DNA of 6,830 bases from an uncultured Deinococcales bacterium (GTDB lineage Bacteria; Deinococcota; Deinococci; Deinococcales; Trueperaceae). The stretch spans positions 1-6,830 of the forward strand of contig CALGZD010000325.1 of NCBI GenBank assembly GCA_937934635.1. The letters are read 5' to 3'. Under the pieces are notes generated by a model. That model searched no databases. It had not been told where the DNA came from and worked only from the letters and a program-made list of their open reading frames with translations. A program made the position numbers and the translations under genes. Shown here piece after piece: positions 1-5,805 of this stretch; position 1 is the stretch's first letter; every line of letters starts with the position of its first letter.

Positions 1-913
1 TGAGTGGGTCTTGTGCTACGTAAGTATAGTTTCTTAAATAAGCTTTTGGTGTGTAGCCATTTGCAAGTGCAACATCTTCTCGCATAATCAAAGTTGCAGA
101 TGCACCATCAGTTAGGGGTGATGCATTGCCAGCGGTGACTGTGCCGAATGGTTTAGAAAATACAGGTTTGAGTGACGCCATCTTTTCCATACTGCTTTCA
201 CGGATAGTGTTGTCGCTATCGAGCGATTTAAATTTTGGCGCAAGCGCAGTTGGTGCAATATCCGTGAGCTTACCGTCTGCGGTTGCCTTGGCTGCATTTT
301 GCTGAGAACGCAAAGCATATTCATCTGATTGTTCTCTACTCACACCAAACATAGCAGCCAGCTTATCAGCACTTTGCCCCATGCTCTCACCAGTTGAGAA
401 TTCAGCGATTGCTGGGGCAACTGGTGCTAAATCTTTTGGTTTGAGACCTTGAAGAAATTTACGGTAGTCAAGAGGGTTTTTGTATTTGCGAGTTTCAAAG
501 AACTTTTTGCGAACTTCTTTTTTGAAGCCAATCGGCACATCGCTAAGTACTTCTGTGCCACCTGCAATCACAATGTCGGCATTGCCTGTTTGAATCGCTT
601 CTATGCCAGAAGTAATTGCTTGATTTGCAGATATACAAGCTTGTGTCACGGTATGTGCTGCGACGGTGTTTGGAAAGCCTGCTGCTAGGGCTGCATCACG
701 TGCAACATTGCTTGTAGATACGTTTTGTGCAACGGTTCCCATAATCACACGGTCAACAGTTGCAGGGTCAATGCCTGTTCGGCTAAGAAGAGCTTTTAGT
801 GCAGAACGGGCAAGGTCGTAGGAAACTGCATCCATGTAGTCTGTGCCAGAACGCCTAAAAGGGGTTCGGACGCCATCGACTAATACGACGGGAGGAAGAT
901 TCGAGTTATTCAT
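1..913 (-). CDS. fadI: 3-ketoacyl-CoA thiolase, FadI/HADHB type (partial, C-terminus off the left edge)
   Basis: Thiolase that cleaves 3-ketoacyl-CoA with CoA to release acetyl-CoA in fatty-acid beta-oxidation. The open frame starts at ATG 911-913 and runs without a stop to the edge, giving 304 residues of about 430-440 usual for the family. The start MNNSNLPPVVLVDGVRTPFR fits the family N-terminus. The nucleophilic cysteine lies in QACISANQAI (Cys93), which resembles mitochondrial trifunctional-protein beta subunit more than plain acetyl-CoA acetyltransferases. Further matches are EFSTGESMGQSADKLA, SREQSDEYALRSQ, PFGTVTAGNASPLTDGA and AYLRNYTYVAQDP. The catalytic His and second Cys should lie in the missing part. 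No Shine-Dalgarno sequence precedes the ATG. TAGACT lies six bases upstream, so the mRNA may be leaderless. A partner hydratase/dehydrogenase gene could lie beyond the left edge, but this is not visible. Family assignment is sure; FadI rather than FadA is likely. Confidence 0.93.
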   Translation of the reverse strand, partial: MNNSNLPPVVLVDGVRTPFRRSGTDYMDAVSYDLARSALKALLSRTGIDPATVDRVIMGTVAQNVSTSNVARDAALAAGFPNTVAAHTVTQACISANQAITSGIEAIQTGNADIVIAGGTEVLSDVPIGFKKEVRKKFFETRKYKNPLDYRKFLQGLKPKDLAPVAPAIAEFSTGESMGQSADKLAAMFGVSREQSDEYALRSQQNAAKATADGKLTDIAPTALAPKFKSLDSDNTIRESSMEKMASLKPVFSKPFGTVTAGNASPLTDGASATLIMREDVALANGYTPKAYLRNYTYVAQDPL

Positions 914-919
914 GAGGAT

Positions 920-955
920 AGTCTAGCACTTTTGATAATTTTGTACTCGGTACAA
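920..955 (-). promoter_or_regulatory. Candidate leaderless promoter and palindromic operator of the thiolase gene
   Basis: Reading on the minus strand, a perfect inverted repeat TTGTAC-CGA-GTACAA (941-955) is followed by TAGACT at 925-920, then six bases and the ATG. TAGACT fits the TAnnnT -10 element of leaderless Deinococcus promoters. There is no good -35 hexamer; the right palindrome arm occupies that position, so a bound repressor or activator would affect RNA polymerase directly. The same arrangement precedes the osmC-family gene. The regulator is unknown. Promoter function is inference; the palindrome and the parallel with osmC are seen directly. Confidence 0.5.
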
Positions 956-985
956 TTTTTTAGTTTTGCAACTCGTTAAAAGCAG

Positions 986-1016
986 AATCCCCCCTAGCCC
1001 CCCTTTTTCAAAGGGT
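986..1016. repeat. C-rich dispersed palindromic repeat, copy A (left arm intact, right arm decayed)
   Basis: Begins AATCCCCCCTAGCCCCCC (986-1003), followed by TTTTTCAAAGGG. The first 18 bases are the exact reverse complement of 4257-4274 in copy C. The expected G-rich right arm is reduced to AAAGGG and then diverges, so this is a degenerate half-element. Confidence 0.75.
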
Positions 1017-1104
1017 GGAACTGAAAAGCTGTCTTAAGGCTGGTATGTAGTGGCAAAAGGGCAATATCAACATATTTTTGCTATAAATGTTGTGTAATAT
1101 GGAT

Positions 1105-1129
1105 GCATCATCCAAAAAATGGATGATGC
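1105..1129. repeat. Perfect 10-bp inverted repeat (hairpin) in the thiolase-lepB spacer
   Basis: GCATCATCCA (1105-1114), five A residues as loop, then TGGATGATGC (1120-1129): ten uninterrupted base pairs. Only TTTA follows on the plus strand and there is no U-run on the minus strand, so it is a poor intrinsic terminator. It could be an operator, a structured leader or a remnant of a mobile repeat. No function is assigned. Confidence 0.65.
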
Positions 1130-1191
1130 TTTACTGCTGTGGTAAAAAATTAGTATTTCTACTGATTTTTACTGTACTACGCATTGCGACG

Positions 1192-1246
1192 AATCCCCCG
1201 CTCGCTTCGCTCACCGCCCCCCTTTGCAAAAGGATTAATAAAGGGG
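1192..1246. repeat. C-rich dispersed repeat, copy B (variant with GCTCGCTTCGCTC insert)
   Basis: Starts AATCCCCC, continues into GCTCGCTTCGCTCACCG, then CCCCCCTTTGCAAAAGG and a decayed AAAGGGG end. The outer blocks match the other copies. The short TAG/TAA centre is replaced by a GCTCGCTTCGCTC block that can itself pair (GCTCGC with a shifted GCGAGC-like arm). Non-coding, repeat-derived sequence. Confidence 0.55.
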
Positions 1247-1334
1247 CTAAAAATCAAAACCAAGGCTTCCCTATCAATAAGATTGAGATTTGACTTGTGT
1301 TTGAACATTAAATTGACTATTGGATTTACTATTA

Positions 1335-1363
1335 TTGCTGTACTAGTTCGTATATTTTATATT
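1335..1363 (+). promoter_or_regulatory. Possible promoter of lepB
   Basis: TTGCTG (1335-1340), a 17-base spacer and TATATT (1358-1363), ending 32 bases before the lepB ATG. The -10 matches five of six consensus bases; the -35 matches only three. The surroundings are very AT-rich, so a chance match is possible. Confidence 0.3.
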
Positions 1364-1395
1364 TCTACTACGATTGAAAGGTCACATTAAGAATA

Positions 1396-2025
1396 ATGGA
1401 CAATATCTGGGTTAAAGAAATCATCTCTTATGCAAAAGCATTTGTTATTGCATTTATTATCATTACCTTTGTTTTTACTACCGTTGGGGTGATGGGTACG
1501 TCAATGCAGCCAACTTTGGTTGGTGGTTCTGGCTCGGCAATGATTGCTGTGCTTACAGGAGATAGGTTTTTTGTACCTAAGTATGAAACGTGGTTGCGTC
1601 GTGCGGGGATTATGGGACCGTATAAGCGTGGAGATATTGTGGTTGTTCGGGAAAAGGCAGATTCTCCTTTTCGTCAGGGGCGTAGGTCGCTGGTTGTGAA
1701 ACGGGTAATTGGTGTGCCTGGTGATACGGTTGCAATTACGGGTGGACAGGTTTTTGTTAATGGGCAGGCGCTGGATCAATCTTTTATAACTGACGGGGGG
1801 ATTAGTCTGGGCTCGAGCTCACACAACGCCACCACCCTAGCGCCAAAAGAGTACTACATCATGGGAGATAACCGAACCCGCAGTGGCGATTCCCGCCACT
1901 ATGGTCCTGTACCTTTTATATCCATAACAGGCAGAGCAGCAGCGGTCATATCACCATTTTTTCGAGGTGGTAAATGGTATCCACATGTCCTAAAACGTCC
2001 AGCAGCATTTGAAGCTTTAGAATAG
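1396..2025 (+). CDS. lepB: Signal peptidase I (type I leader peptidase)
   Basis: Membrane-anchored serine protease that removes signal peptides from exported proteins. At 209 residues it has one N-terminal transmembrane helix (about 13-33), followed directly by the catalytic serine in GTSMQPTL (Ser36). The general base lysine is in VVKRVIGVPGD (Lys102). The conserved box E is MGDNRTRSGDSRHYGPVP (156-173). All family boxes are present and in order. Between Ser36 and GDRFFVPK there are roughly ten extra residues (VGGSGSAMIAVLT) compared with the usual short PTL-x-x-GD spacing. The ATG at 1396 is supported by the helix starting soon after it; AAGG at 1378-1381 is too far away to be a good ribosome site. 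The stop codon lies in the first unit of a 14-bp tandem repeat, so the C-terminal residues EALE are repeat-encoded. A single anchor is typical of Gram-positive and Deinococcus-type enzymes rather than E. coli LepB, which has two. Confidence 0.95.
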   Translation: MDNIWVKEIISYAKAFVIAFIIITFVFTTVGVMGTSMQPTLVGGSGSAMIAVLTGDRFFVPKYETWLRRAGIMGPYKRGDIVVVREKADSPFRQGRRSLVVKRVIGVPGDTVAITGGQVFVNGQALDQSFITDGGISLGSSSHNATTLAPKEYYIMGDNRTRSGDSRHYGPVPFISITGRAAAVISPFFRGGKWYPHVLKRPAAFEALE

Positions 2026-2069
2026 CAGCTTTAGAATAGCAGCTTTGGAATAGCAGCTTTAGAGTAAAA
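2014..2069 (+). repeat. 14-bp tandem repeat spanning the lepB stop codon, about 3.6 copies
   Basis: Units GCTTTAGAATAGCA at 2014-2027 and 2028-2041, GCTTTGGAATAGCA at 2042-2055, then a partial unit GCTTTAGA from 2056. The lepB TAG (2023-2025) lies in unit one and each full unit carries another TAG. The last unit can also pair imperfectly with 2073-2082 (CTTTAGAGTA against TACTCCAAAG, one mismatch), giving a weak hairpin after the gene without a U-run. Confidence 0.85.
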
Positions 2070-2170
2070 AAATACTCCAAAGGTAGGATGAGCAGCACAT
2101 ATCTTAACAGTATTATATAGTAAGCATTATTCTTTAAAAATCTTTATTTTTGTAAGAAAGTTATCTACCT

Positions 2171-3376
2171 ATGCCCCAATTTCGAGATGTCACAGCTTTA
2201 GAAATCATTTGGCGTAACCCTTGGGTTCGTGCAGTTATTTATATTGTCCTTACGCTTTTCACGCTTTATGTACTATGGCGTTTTCGTACAGGTTATATGT
2301 TTGCACTTCAGGTAGCAGTGCTTGGTTTTACTGTTGCTTATGTACTCAATCCACTTGTGAATTTGTTAGGTCGTTTAAGGATTTCTAGAGCTTTTTCCGT
2401 AATTATTGTTTACATCCAGCTCATTATCTTGATGGTTTTTGGATCAGGGCTCATAACGCAAGTTGTTAGAGAAACAGGTCCACTTGTTGAAAGAATCCCT
2501 CAAGGTGTTGAAGCAATCACACCTTGGATCGAGCGAGCATACAGTCGTGTGGGAGGTTTGGGTGACTATTTGCCAGACGTTTTTAATCAACGTTTTGGCT
2601 TATCAGAGGGAAATAGCGAGAACTTAGTTAAAGGTATTGAAACAACTGTCACAGGTTTTTTAGAAGATGTTCTTACTCGACTCAACAGTCTTATGGAAAA
2701 TATTCTAAATGGCAGTAGTTCCTTTTTGGTTTCTGGATTAACCAAAGTCGCTTCTGTTACTGCTCAGGTTATTCTTATTCTATTAACAAGTGCCTATTTT
2801 CTTTATGACTATCCAAAATTTACTGCAAACTTCAAACGTTTTGTTCCCCTTCGTTACAAGCCTTTATATGAAGACATTACCCAAAAAGCAGATACCGCTA
2901 TTGGCGGTTACATACGTGGACAGCTATTAATTACTTCGGCACTTGGTGTACTTGTTTGGATTGGTCTTTCTTTAATCGGTGTACCCTCTGCATTGCCAAT
3001 TAGCTTTTTAGCAGCACTCTTTAACATCGTGCCCTATCTTGGTCCTATCATCGGGGTCATACCAGCAGTATTACTTGGCTTTACAGTGAGTCCGTGGACA
3101 GCCTTGGGAGCAGCAATTGTATTTATAGCCGCTAACCAAATCGAAGGTAATGTACTTGCACCAATGATTCTTTCAAAGTCTACAGATTTACACCCTGTGA
3201 CAGTACTTCTTGGCATACTTGCAGGTGCTGGCATGTTTGGTTTAGTTGGTGCATTGCTTGCTGTACCTATGCTCGCACTTGGGAAAATTTTGATTGAAGA
3301 ATACCTACTCAAGCGCCCAGCCTACGTTGGTGATGGCATTGAGCGAGATAAATTTTTGAATGATGATGCAGCCTAA
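2171..3376 (+). CDS. AI-2E family transporter (PerM/YdiK-type permease)
   Basis: Polytopic inner-membrane protein of the AI-2E family. Members have been linked to autoinducer-2 export, Na+/H+ exchange or other efflux, so the substrate cannot be named here. It has 401 residues, slightly longer than the usual 340-380. Hydrophobic segments are visible near 20-36, 44-62, 74-95, 195-212, 252-300 (two or three helices), 305-322 and 341-375. A soluble stretch (about 100-190) follows the first three helices, as is typical. Family signatures are YIRGQLLI (247-254), NIVPYLGPIIGVIPA (285-299) and EGNVLAPMILSKSTDLHP (325-342), then the glycine-rich GMFGLVGALLAVP. The ATG at 2171 follows AAGAAAG (2154-2160) by about ten bases. 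The gene ends in tandem TAA TAA and converges on the moeB-like gene with only 18 bases between the outer stops. The 145-base gap after lepB leaves cotranscription open. Confidence 0.93.
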   Translation: MPQFRDVTALEIIWRNPWVRAVIYIVLTLFTLYVLWRFRTGYMFALQVAVLGFTVAYVLNPLVNLLGRLRISRAFSVIIVYIQLIILMVFGSGLITQVVRETGPLVERIPQGVEAITPWIERAYSRVGGLGDYLPDVFNQRFGLSEGNSENLVKGIETTVTGFLEDVLTRLNSLMENILNGSSSFLVSGLTKVASVTAQVILILLTSAYFLYDYPKFTANFKRFVPLRYKPLYEDITQKADTAIGGYIRGQLLITSALGVLVWIGLSLIGVPSALPISFLAALFNIVPYLGPIIGVIPAVLLGFTVSPWTALGAAIVFIAANQIEGNVLAPMILSKSTDLHPVTVLLGILAGAGMFGLVGALLAVPMLALGKILIEEYLLKRPAYVGDGIERDKFLNDDAA

Positions 3377-3394
3377 TAACGAAGTAACGTTTGG

Positions 3395-4216
3395 CTAGCT
3401 ACAAAAGTTTTCGTAATCAATCAAACCAGTTTGCGAAGGCTCATCTCCACAAATTACACAATCTGTCTTGCGTCTGATTTGCACTTCTCTAAATTCACTA
3501 TAAAGCGCATCGTAGTGTAAAAGCTTTCCTGCAATACTCTCGCCTAAACCTGCAATATGCTTAATGGCTTCAACAGCCATCAAACTACCAATAACCCCAG
3601 GCAATGCACCAAAAACACCCGCCTCCGCACAGCTACGAACCGTTCCTGCTGGCGGTGGTTTGGCATATAAACAGCGGTAACATGGACCTTGTTCACCTTC
3701 ATGGGTAGATGCATGAAAAAGACTCACTTGCCCTTCAAACTGTGACATTGCACCATAAACTAGAGGCTTCTGTTCTAGTACACAAGCATCATTCACAAGA
3801 TAGCGTGTTGCAAAGTTATCACTACCATCAATGACTAGGTCATAGTCTCGAATAATTGCTCGAGCATTACTCGTATCAAGCGCAGCCTCATGAATTTTGA
3901 TATTACTATCAGGGTTTAGATCTTCAAGCCGAGCCTTCGCAGATTCAGTTTTCGCTGTATCAACCGTTGAGTTCGCATGAATGATTTGCCGTTGCAGGTT
4001 ACTTGTATCAACCACATCAAAATCACAAATACCAAGTGTACCTTCAGAACTTGCACCCACACCTGCTGCTGCCAAATAAAGCAAAACAGGTGAACCAAGT
4101 CCACCTGCGCCAATGACTAAAACTTTAGCATTGAGTAATTTTTGCTGACCAGCAGCACCAACTCCGGGCAGTATGATATGCCGAGCATAGCGGTCTAGTT
4201 GGTCTTTAGTGAACAC
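3395..4216 (-). CDS. moeB: MoeB/ThiF-type sulfur-carrier adenylyltransferase (E1-like)
   Basis: ATP-dependent enzyme that adenylates the C-terminal glycine of a MoaD- or ThiS-like carrier before sulfur transfer, for molybdopterin, thiamine or other thio-compounds. It has 273 residues, near the family norm of about 250. Visible motifs are RYARHIILPGVG, the nucleotide loop GAGGLGSP (36-43), NLQRQ with Arg76, Lys89, DGSDN with Asp133, and CAEAGVFG with Cys196. The structural zinc site is CYRC (179-182) plus CVIC (253-256). There is no C-terminal rhodanese domain, so it is not a MOCS3-like fusion. Four extra residues (ASSE, 55-58) split the usual AAGVG-TLG loop after the first helix. The start is GTG at 4214-4216: an in-frame TAA lies just upstream, and AAAGGGGG sits six bases before it. 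No carrier gene is in the window, so MoeB and ThiF cannot be separated. The C-terminus is cysteine-containing (NFCS). Confidence 0.9.
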   Translation of the reverse strand: MFTKDQLDRYARHIILPGVGAAGQQKLLNAKVLVIGAGGLGSPVLLYLAAAGVGASSEGTLGICDFDVVDTSNLQRQIIHANSTVDTAKTESAKARLEDLNPDSNIKIHEAALDTSNARAIIRDYDLVIDGSDNFATRYLVNDACVLEQKPLVYGAMSQFEGQVSLFHASTHEGEQGPCYRCLYAKPPPAGTVRSCAEAGVFGALPGVIGSLMAVEAIKHIAGLGESIAGKLLHYDALYSEFREVQIRRKTDCVICGDEPSQTGLIDYENFCS

Positions 4217-4218
4217 TA

Positions 4219-4274
4219 GATTCCCCCTTTACTAAGTAAAATCCCCCCCTTATCACGGGGGGCTAGGGGGGATT
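4219..4274. repeat. C/G-rich palindromic repeat, copy C (between osmC-family gene and moeB)
   Basis: Contains AATCCCCCCC (4240-4249), TTATCAC as loop, GGGGGG (4257-4262), CTA, GGGGGG and ATT (4266-4274), so AATCCCCCC and GGGGGGATT form the outer arms. A further half-unit GATTCCCCCTTT lies at 4219-4230. The 18 bases at 4257-4274 are the exact reverse complement of copy A's start. In the minus-strand transcript this would fold into a strong GC hairpin upstream of moeB. Confidence 0.8.
4223..4230 (-). promoter_or_regulatory. Repeat-derived ribosome binding site of moeB
   Basis: On the minus strand AAAGGGGG (4230-4223) precedes the GTG start by six bases. It is the only Shine-Dalgarno-like sequence there and belongs to the G-rich arm of the C/G repeat cluster at 4219-4274. 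It fixes GTG as the start. Confidence 0.6.
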
Positions 4275-4299
4275 GAACTTTAATTGCCTTATCCATAAA

Positions 4300-4731
4300 T
4301 TACTCTTCTACTGAATCCTCACTACTGTTAAGCACTACCTCAAAACTAATCTCAGCACTCAAGCTACTAGCAACTGAGCAATATTTATTCATACTCAAAT
4401 CAACAAAACGAGTTGCGATTTTTTCGTCTAAACCCGGTACATCAAAAATGTGCTTAGCATGGATTTTGGTGTAGTAAGCAGGTGTACCGTCTGCACGTTC
4501 ACCTTCTAGTTCTATAGCGTAGCTATTAATATCTAGCTTGCGTTTTTTGAGCATTTCAACTACATCAAAAGCTGCACAGGAACCTACTGCATTTAGCAAT
4601 AATTCCATTGGGTTCATACCAGTTTTTGCTGTAGCTTCACCATCAATCATGACAGTTTGGCTGTCAGGTGTGATGCCTACAAAGCGTTTGCCAGTTAAGT
4701 GATGTACAGTGGTTGTTTTGATAGTTGCCAT
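4300..4731 (-). CDS. OsmC/Ohr-family thiol protein (YhfA-like)
   Basis: Small alpha/beta protein of the OsmC superfamily, whose characterised members reduce organic hydroperoxides through two cysteines. It has 143 residues, as expected. The first reactive cysteine lies at the start of the central helix, NAVGSCAAFDVVEML (Cys52), and the second in MNKYCSVASSL (Cys118). The pattern GSCAAFDVVEMLKKRKLDI, followed by ELEGERADGTPAYYTKIH, resembles the YhfA/OsmC branch rather than Ohr; its substrate is not known. The ATG at 4729-4731 is preceded by AAAGGAG (4745-4751), but 13 bases away. TAAACT lies six bases before the ATG, matching the thiolase promoter, so the gene may be leaderless from its own promoter and use the Shine-Dalgarno only on read-through mRNA from dnaJ, 65 bases upstream. 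The tail SSEDSVEE is acidic. Confidence 0.9.
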   Translation of the reverse strand: MATIKTTTVHHLTGKRFVGITPDSQTVMIDGEATAKTGMNPMELLLNAVGSCAAFDVVEMLKKRKLDINSYAIELEGERADGTPAYYTKIHAKHIFDVPGLDEKIATRFVDLSMNKYCSVASSLSAEISFEVVLNSSEDSVEE

Positions 4732-4737
4732 AGCTAT

Positions 4738-4770
4738 AGTTTAGCTCCTTTAAAAATTTTGTACGGTACA
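4738..4770 (-). promoter_or_regulatory. Candidate leaderless promoter and palindromic operator of the osmC-family gene
   Basis: On the minus strand TGTAC-C-GTACA (4770-4760) is followed by AAATTTTTAAAGGAGC, then TAAACT (4743-4738), six bases and ATG. From the palindrome's inner TAC to the -10-like TARACT there are 20 bases, exactly as upstream of the thiolase gene. The core TACAAAATT and the block C-TARACT-AT are shared between the two. This supports one regulator acting on both genes; its identity is unknown. Confidence 0.5.
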
Positions 4771-4796
4771 GTTTAAGACACTTTAGACAACTAGAG

Positions 4797-5801
4797 TTAG
4801 GCATCTATAGTTGTATCTGTTTCTGTATCTTCCGTCGCCTTATCTGTCGCCTTATCTGAGGTGTTTAAAGCTTGTAGCTGTTCGTAAAGCGCACGTTGTT
4901 CTTCGGTTACAGATTTTGGAATCATAACACGGACTTTTGCATAGCCATCACCACGAGTGCCATCTTTTTTGAACCAGCCTTGACCTTTTAAGCGCAGAGT
5001 TCTGCCTGATTGGGTACCTGCTGGTAGATTCATTTCGATTGGACCTTCAAAGGTTGGCACTTCTACTTTACCACCAAGGACTGCAACATAGTCTGGTACA
5101 TCCACAGTTACACGAAGGTTATCGCCCTCTAAGGTGTAAAGAGTATGGGGAGTCAATTCTAACTTCAAATAAATATCTCCACCACTCGGTGCCTGCCCTT
5201 TAAGCCTCAACTTAGACCCATGACGAGAGCCCGCAGGTATCCCTACATCTATCCGATTACCACCTACCGAAATAGTGGTTTTACCCCCATGATAAGCCTC
5301 TTCTAAACTTACCTTGATAGTTGCATCTAACCGTTTTGGTGCAGGCGGTTGTGGAGGCTGTCTTTGCCCATAACCACCCTGCCCATAACCGCCCTGCCCG
5401 TAACCACCTTGCCCATAACCACCGCCAAATGGATCACCCATACCGCCAGTAGCAGCGCCACTACCAAAAAGCGTTCTAAAGAAGTCACTAAAGTCGCCTT
5501 GATTTGGATCAAAGCCAAACCCGCCAGCGCCACCAGCAGCACCACCCGGAAAGCCACCCCCACCAAAAGGTGAACGACCATCAGCAGTTCCATAAGCATC
5601 GTAGTACTTACGTTTTTCTTCATCACTTAAAACCGTATAGGCTTCGTTGATTTCTTTAAATTTTTCTTCGGCCGCTTCATCACCCGGATTTTTATCTGGA
5701 TGGTACTTTGCAGCTAGCTTACGAAAAGCAGACTTAATTTCTTTTTTATCAGCACTTTTGCTTACGCCAAGTACTTGGTAATAATCTTTATATCCTGCGA
5801 T
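4797..5801 (-). CDS. dnaJ: DnaJ/Hsp40 co-chaperone lacking the zinc finger, with apparent ATC start
   Basis: Co-chaperone that delivers clients to DnaK and stimulates its ATPase. Counting from ATC 5801-5799, it has 334 residues. The J domain (about 4-70) carries DYYQVLGV, the HPD triad (34-36) and [13 protein letters not shown] Gly/Phe-rich linker (about 75-125) leads into four GGYGQ repeats (127-146) and a Pro/Gln stretch. The C-terminal substrate-binding domains (about 159-305) contain [23 protein letters not shown] and [17 protein letters not shown], then an acidic Thr/Asp tail. There is no CxxCxGxG repeat, as in CbpA and Thermus DnaJ; position after dnaK-grpE favours the latter. In frame, TGA at 5816-5814 precedes ATC with no ATG, GTG or TTG before the J domain. 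The next ATG (5441) would delete it. GGAGGTGA lies seven bases before ATC, and ATC-GCA-GGA-TAT-AAA mimics the usual MAGYKDYY start. A base error is the main alternative. Confidence 0.9.
   Translation of the reverse strand: MAGYKDYYQVLGVSKSADKKEIKSAFRKLAAKYHPDKNPGDEAAEEKFKEINEAYTVLSDEEKRKYYDAYGTADGRSPFGGGGFPGGAAGGAGGFGFDPNQGDFSDFFRTLFGSGAATGGMGDPFGGGYGQGGYGQGGYGQGGYGQRQPPQPPAPKRLDATIKVSLEEAYHGGKTTISVGGNRIDVGIPAGSRHGSKLRLKGQAPSGGDIYLKLELTPHTLYTLEGDNLRVTVDVPDYVAVLGGKVEVPTFEGPIEMNLPAGTQSGRTLRLKGQGWFKKDGTRGDGYAKVRVMIPKSVTEEQRALYEQLQALNTSDKATDKATEDTETDTTIDA
5364..5423 (-). repeat. 15-bp tandem repeat encoding four GGYGQ units inside dnaJ
   Basis: Four in-frame 15-base units at 5364-5378, 5379-5393, 5394-5408 and 5409-5423 differ only at third positions and encode GGYGQ four times (residues 127-146). 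They lengthen the flexible linker between the J domain and the C-terminal domains. Copy number may vary between strains. Confidence 0.9.
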
Positions 5802-5805
5802 AGTG

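Larger units (their letters stand above)
914..1395. other. 482-base intergenic region between divergent thiolase and lepB genes
   Basis: This spacer separates two divergently transcribed genes. It holds the thiolase operator at 941-955, a C-rich repeat half-copy at 986-1016, a perfect hairpin at 1105-1129, a second C-rich repeat at 1192-1246 and a possible lepB promoter at 1335-1363. Two overlapping plus-strand open frames (1087-1293 and 1184-1390) run through the hairpin and the repeat. They have no ribosome binding site and no recognisable protein, so I do not call them genes. No tRNA or other structured RNA was recognised. Confidence 0.7.

Noticed and set aside
449..688. Plus-strand open frame of 79 codons
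   Set aside because: It lies inside the thiolase gene on the other strand, has no ribosome site, and the opposite frame encodes unmistakable thiolase motifs.
1087..1390. Two overlapping plus-strand open frames in the thiolase-lepB spacer
   Set aside because: They translate through the hairpin and the C-rich repeat copy, have no ribosome site and resemble no protein family; they are chance frames in repeat sequence.
2104..2131. Possible promoter (TTAACA and ATTATT) before the AI-2E gene
   Set aside because: Matches are weak in a very AT-rich stretch and cannot be told from chance.
3377..3394. Bidirectional terminator between the convergent AI-2E and moeB genes
   Set aside because: Only 18 bases separate the genes and no GC hairpin with a U-run is present; termination must occur elsewhere or be factor-dependent.
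4797..5441. Short DnaJ-like protein starting at ATG 5441
   Set aside because: The same frame continues upstream through a complete J domain with HPD to ATC 5801, and a strong ribosome site stands there, not at 5441.
5349..5573. Plus-strand Thr/Ile-rich open frame opposite dnaJ
   Set aside because: It is the antisense shadow of the GGYGQ repeat and glycine-rich linker.
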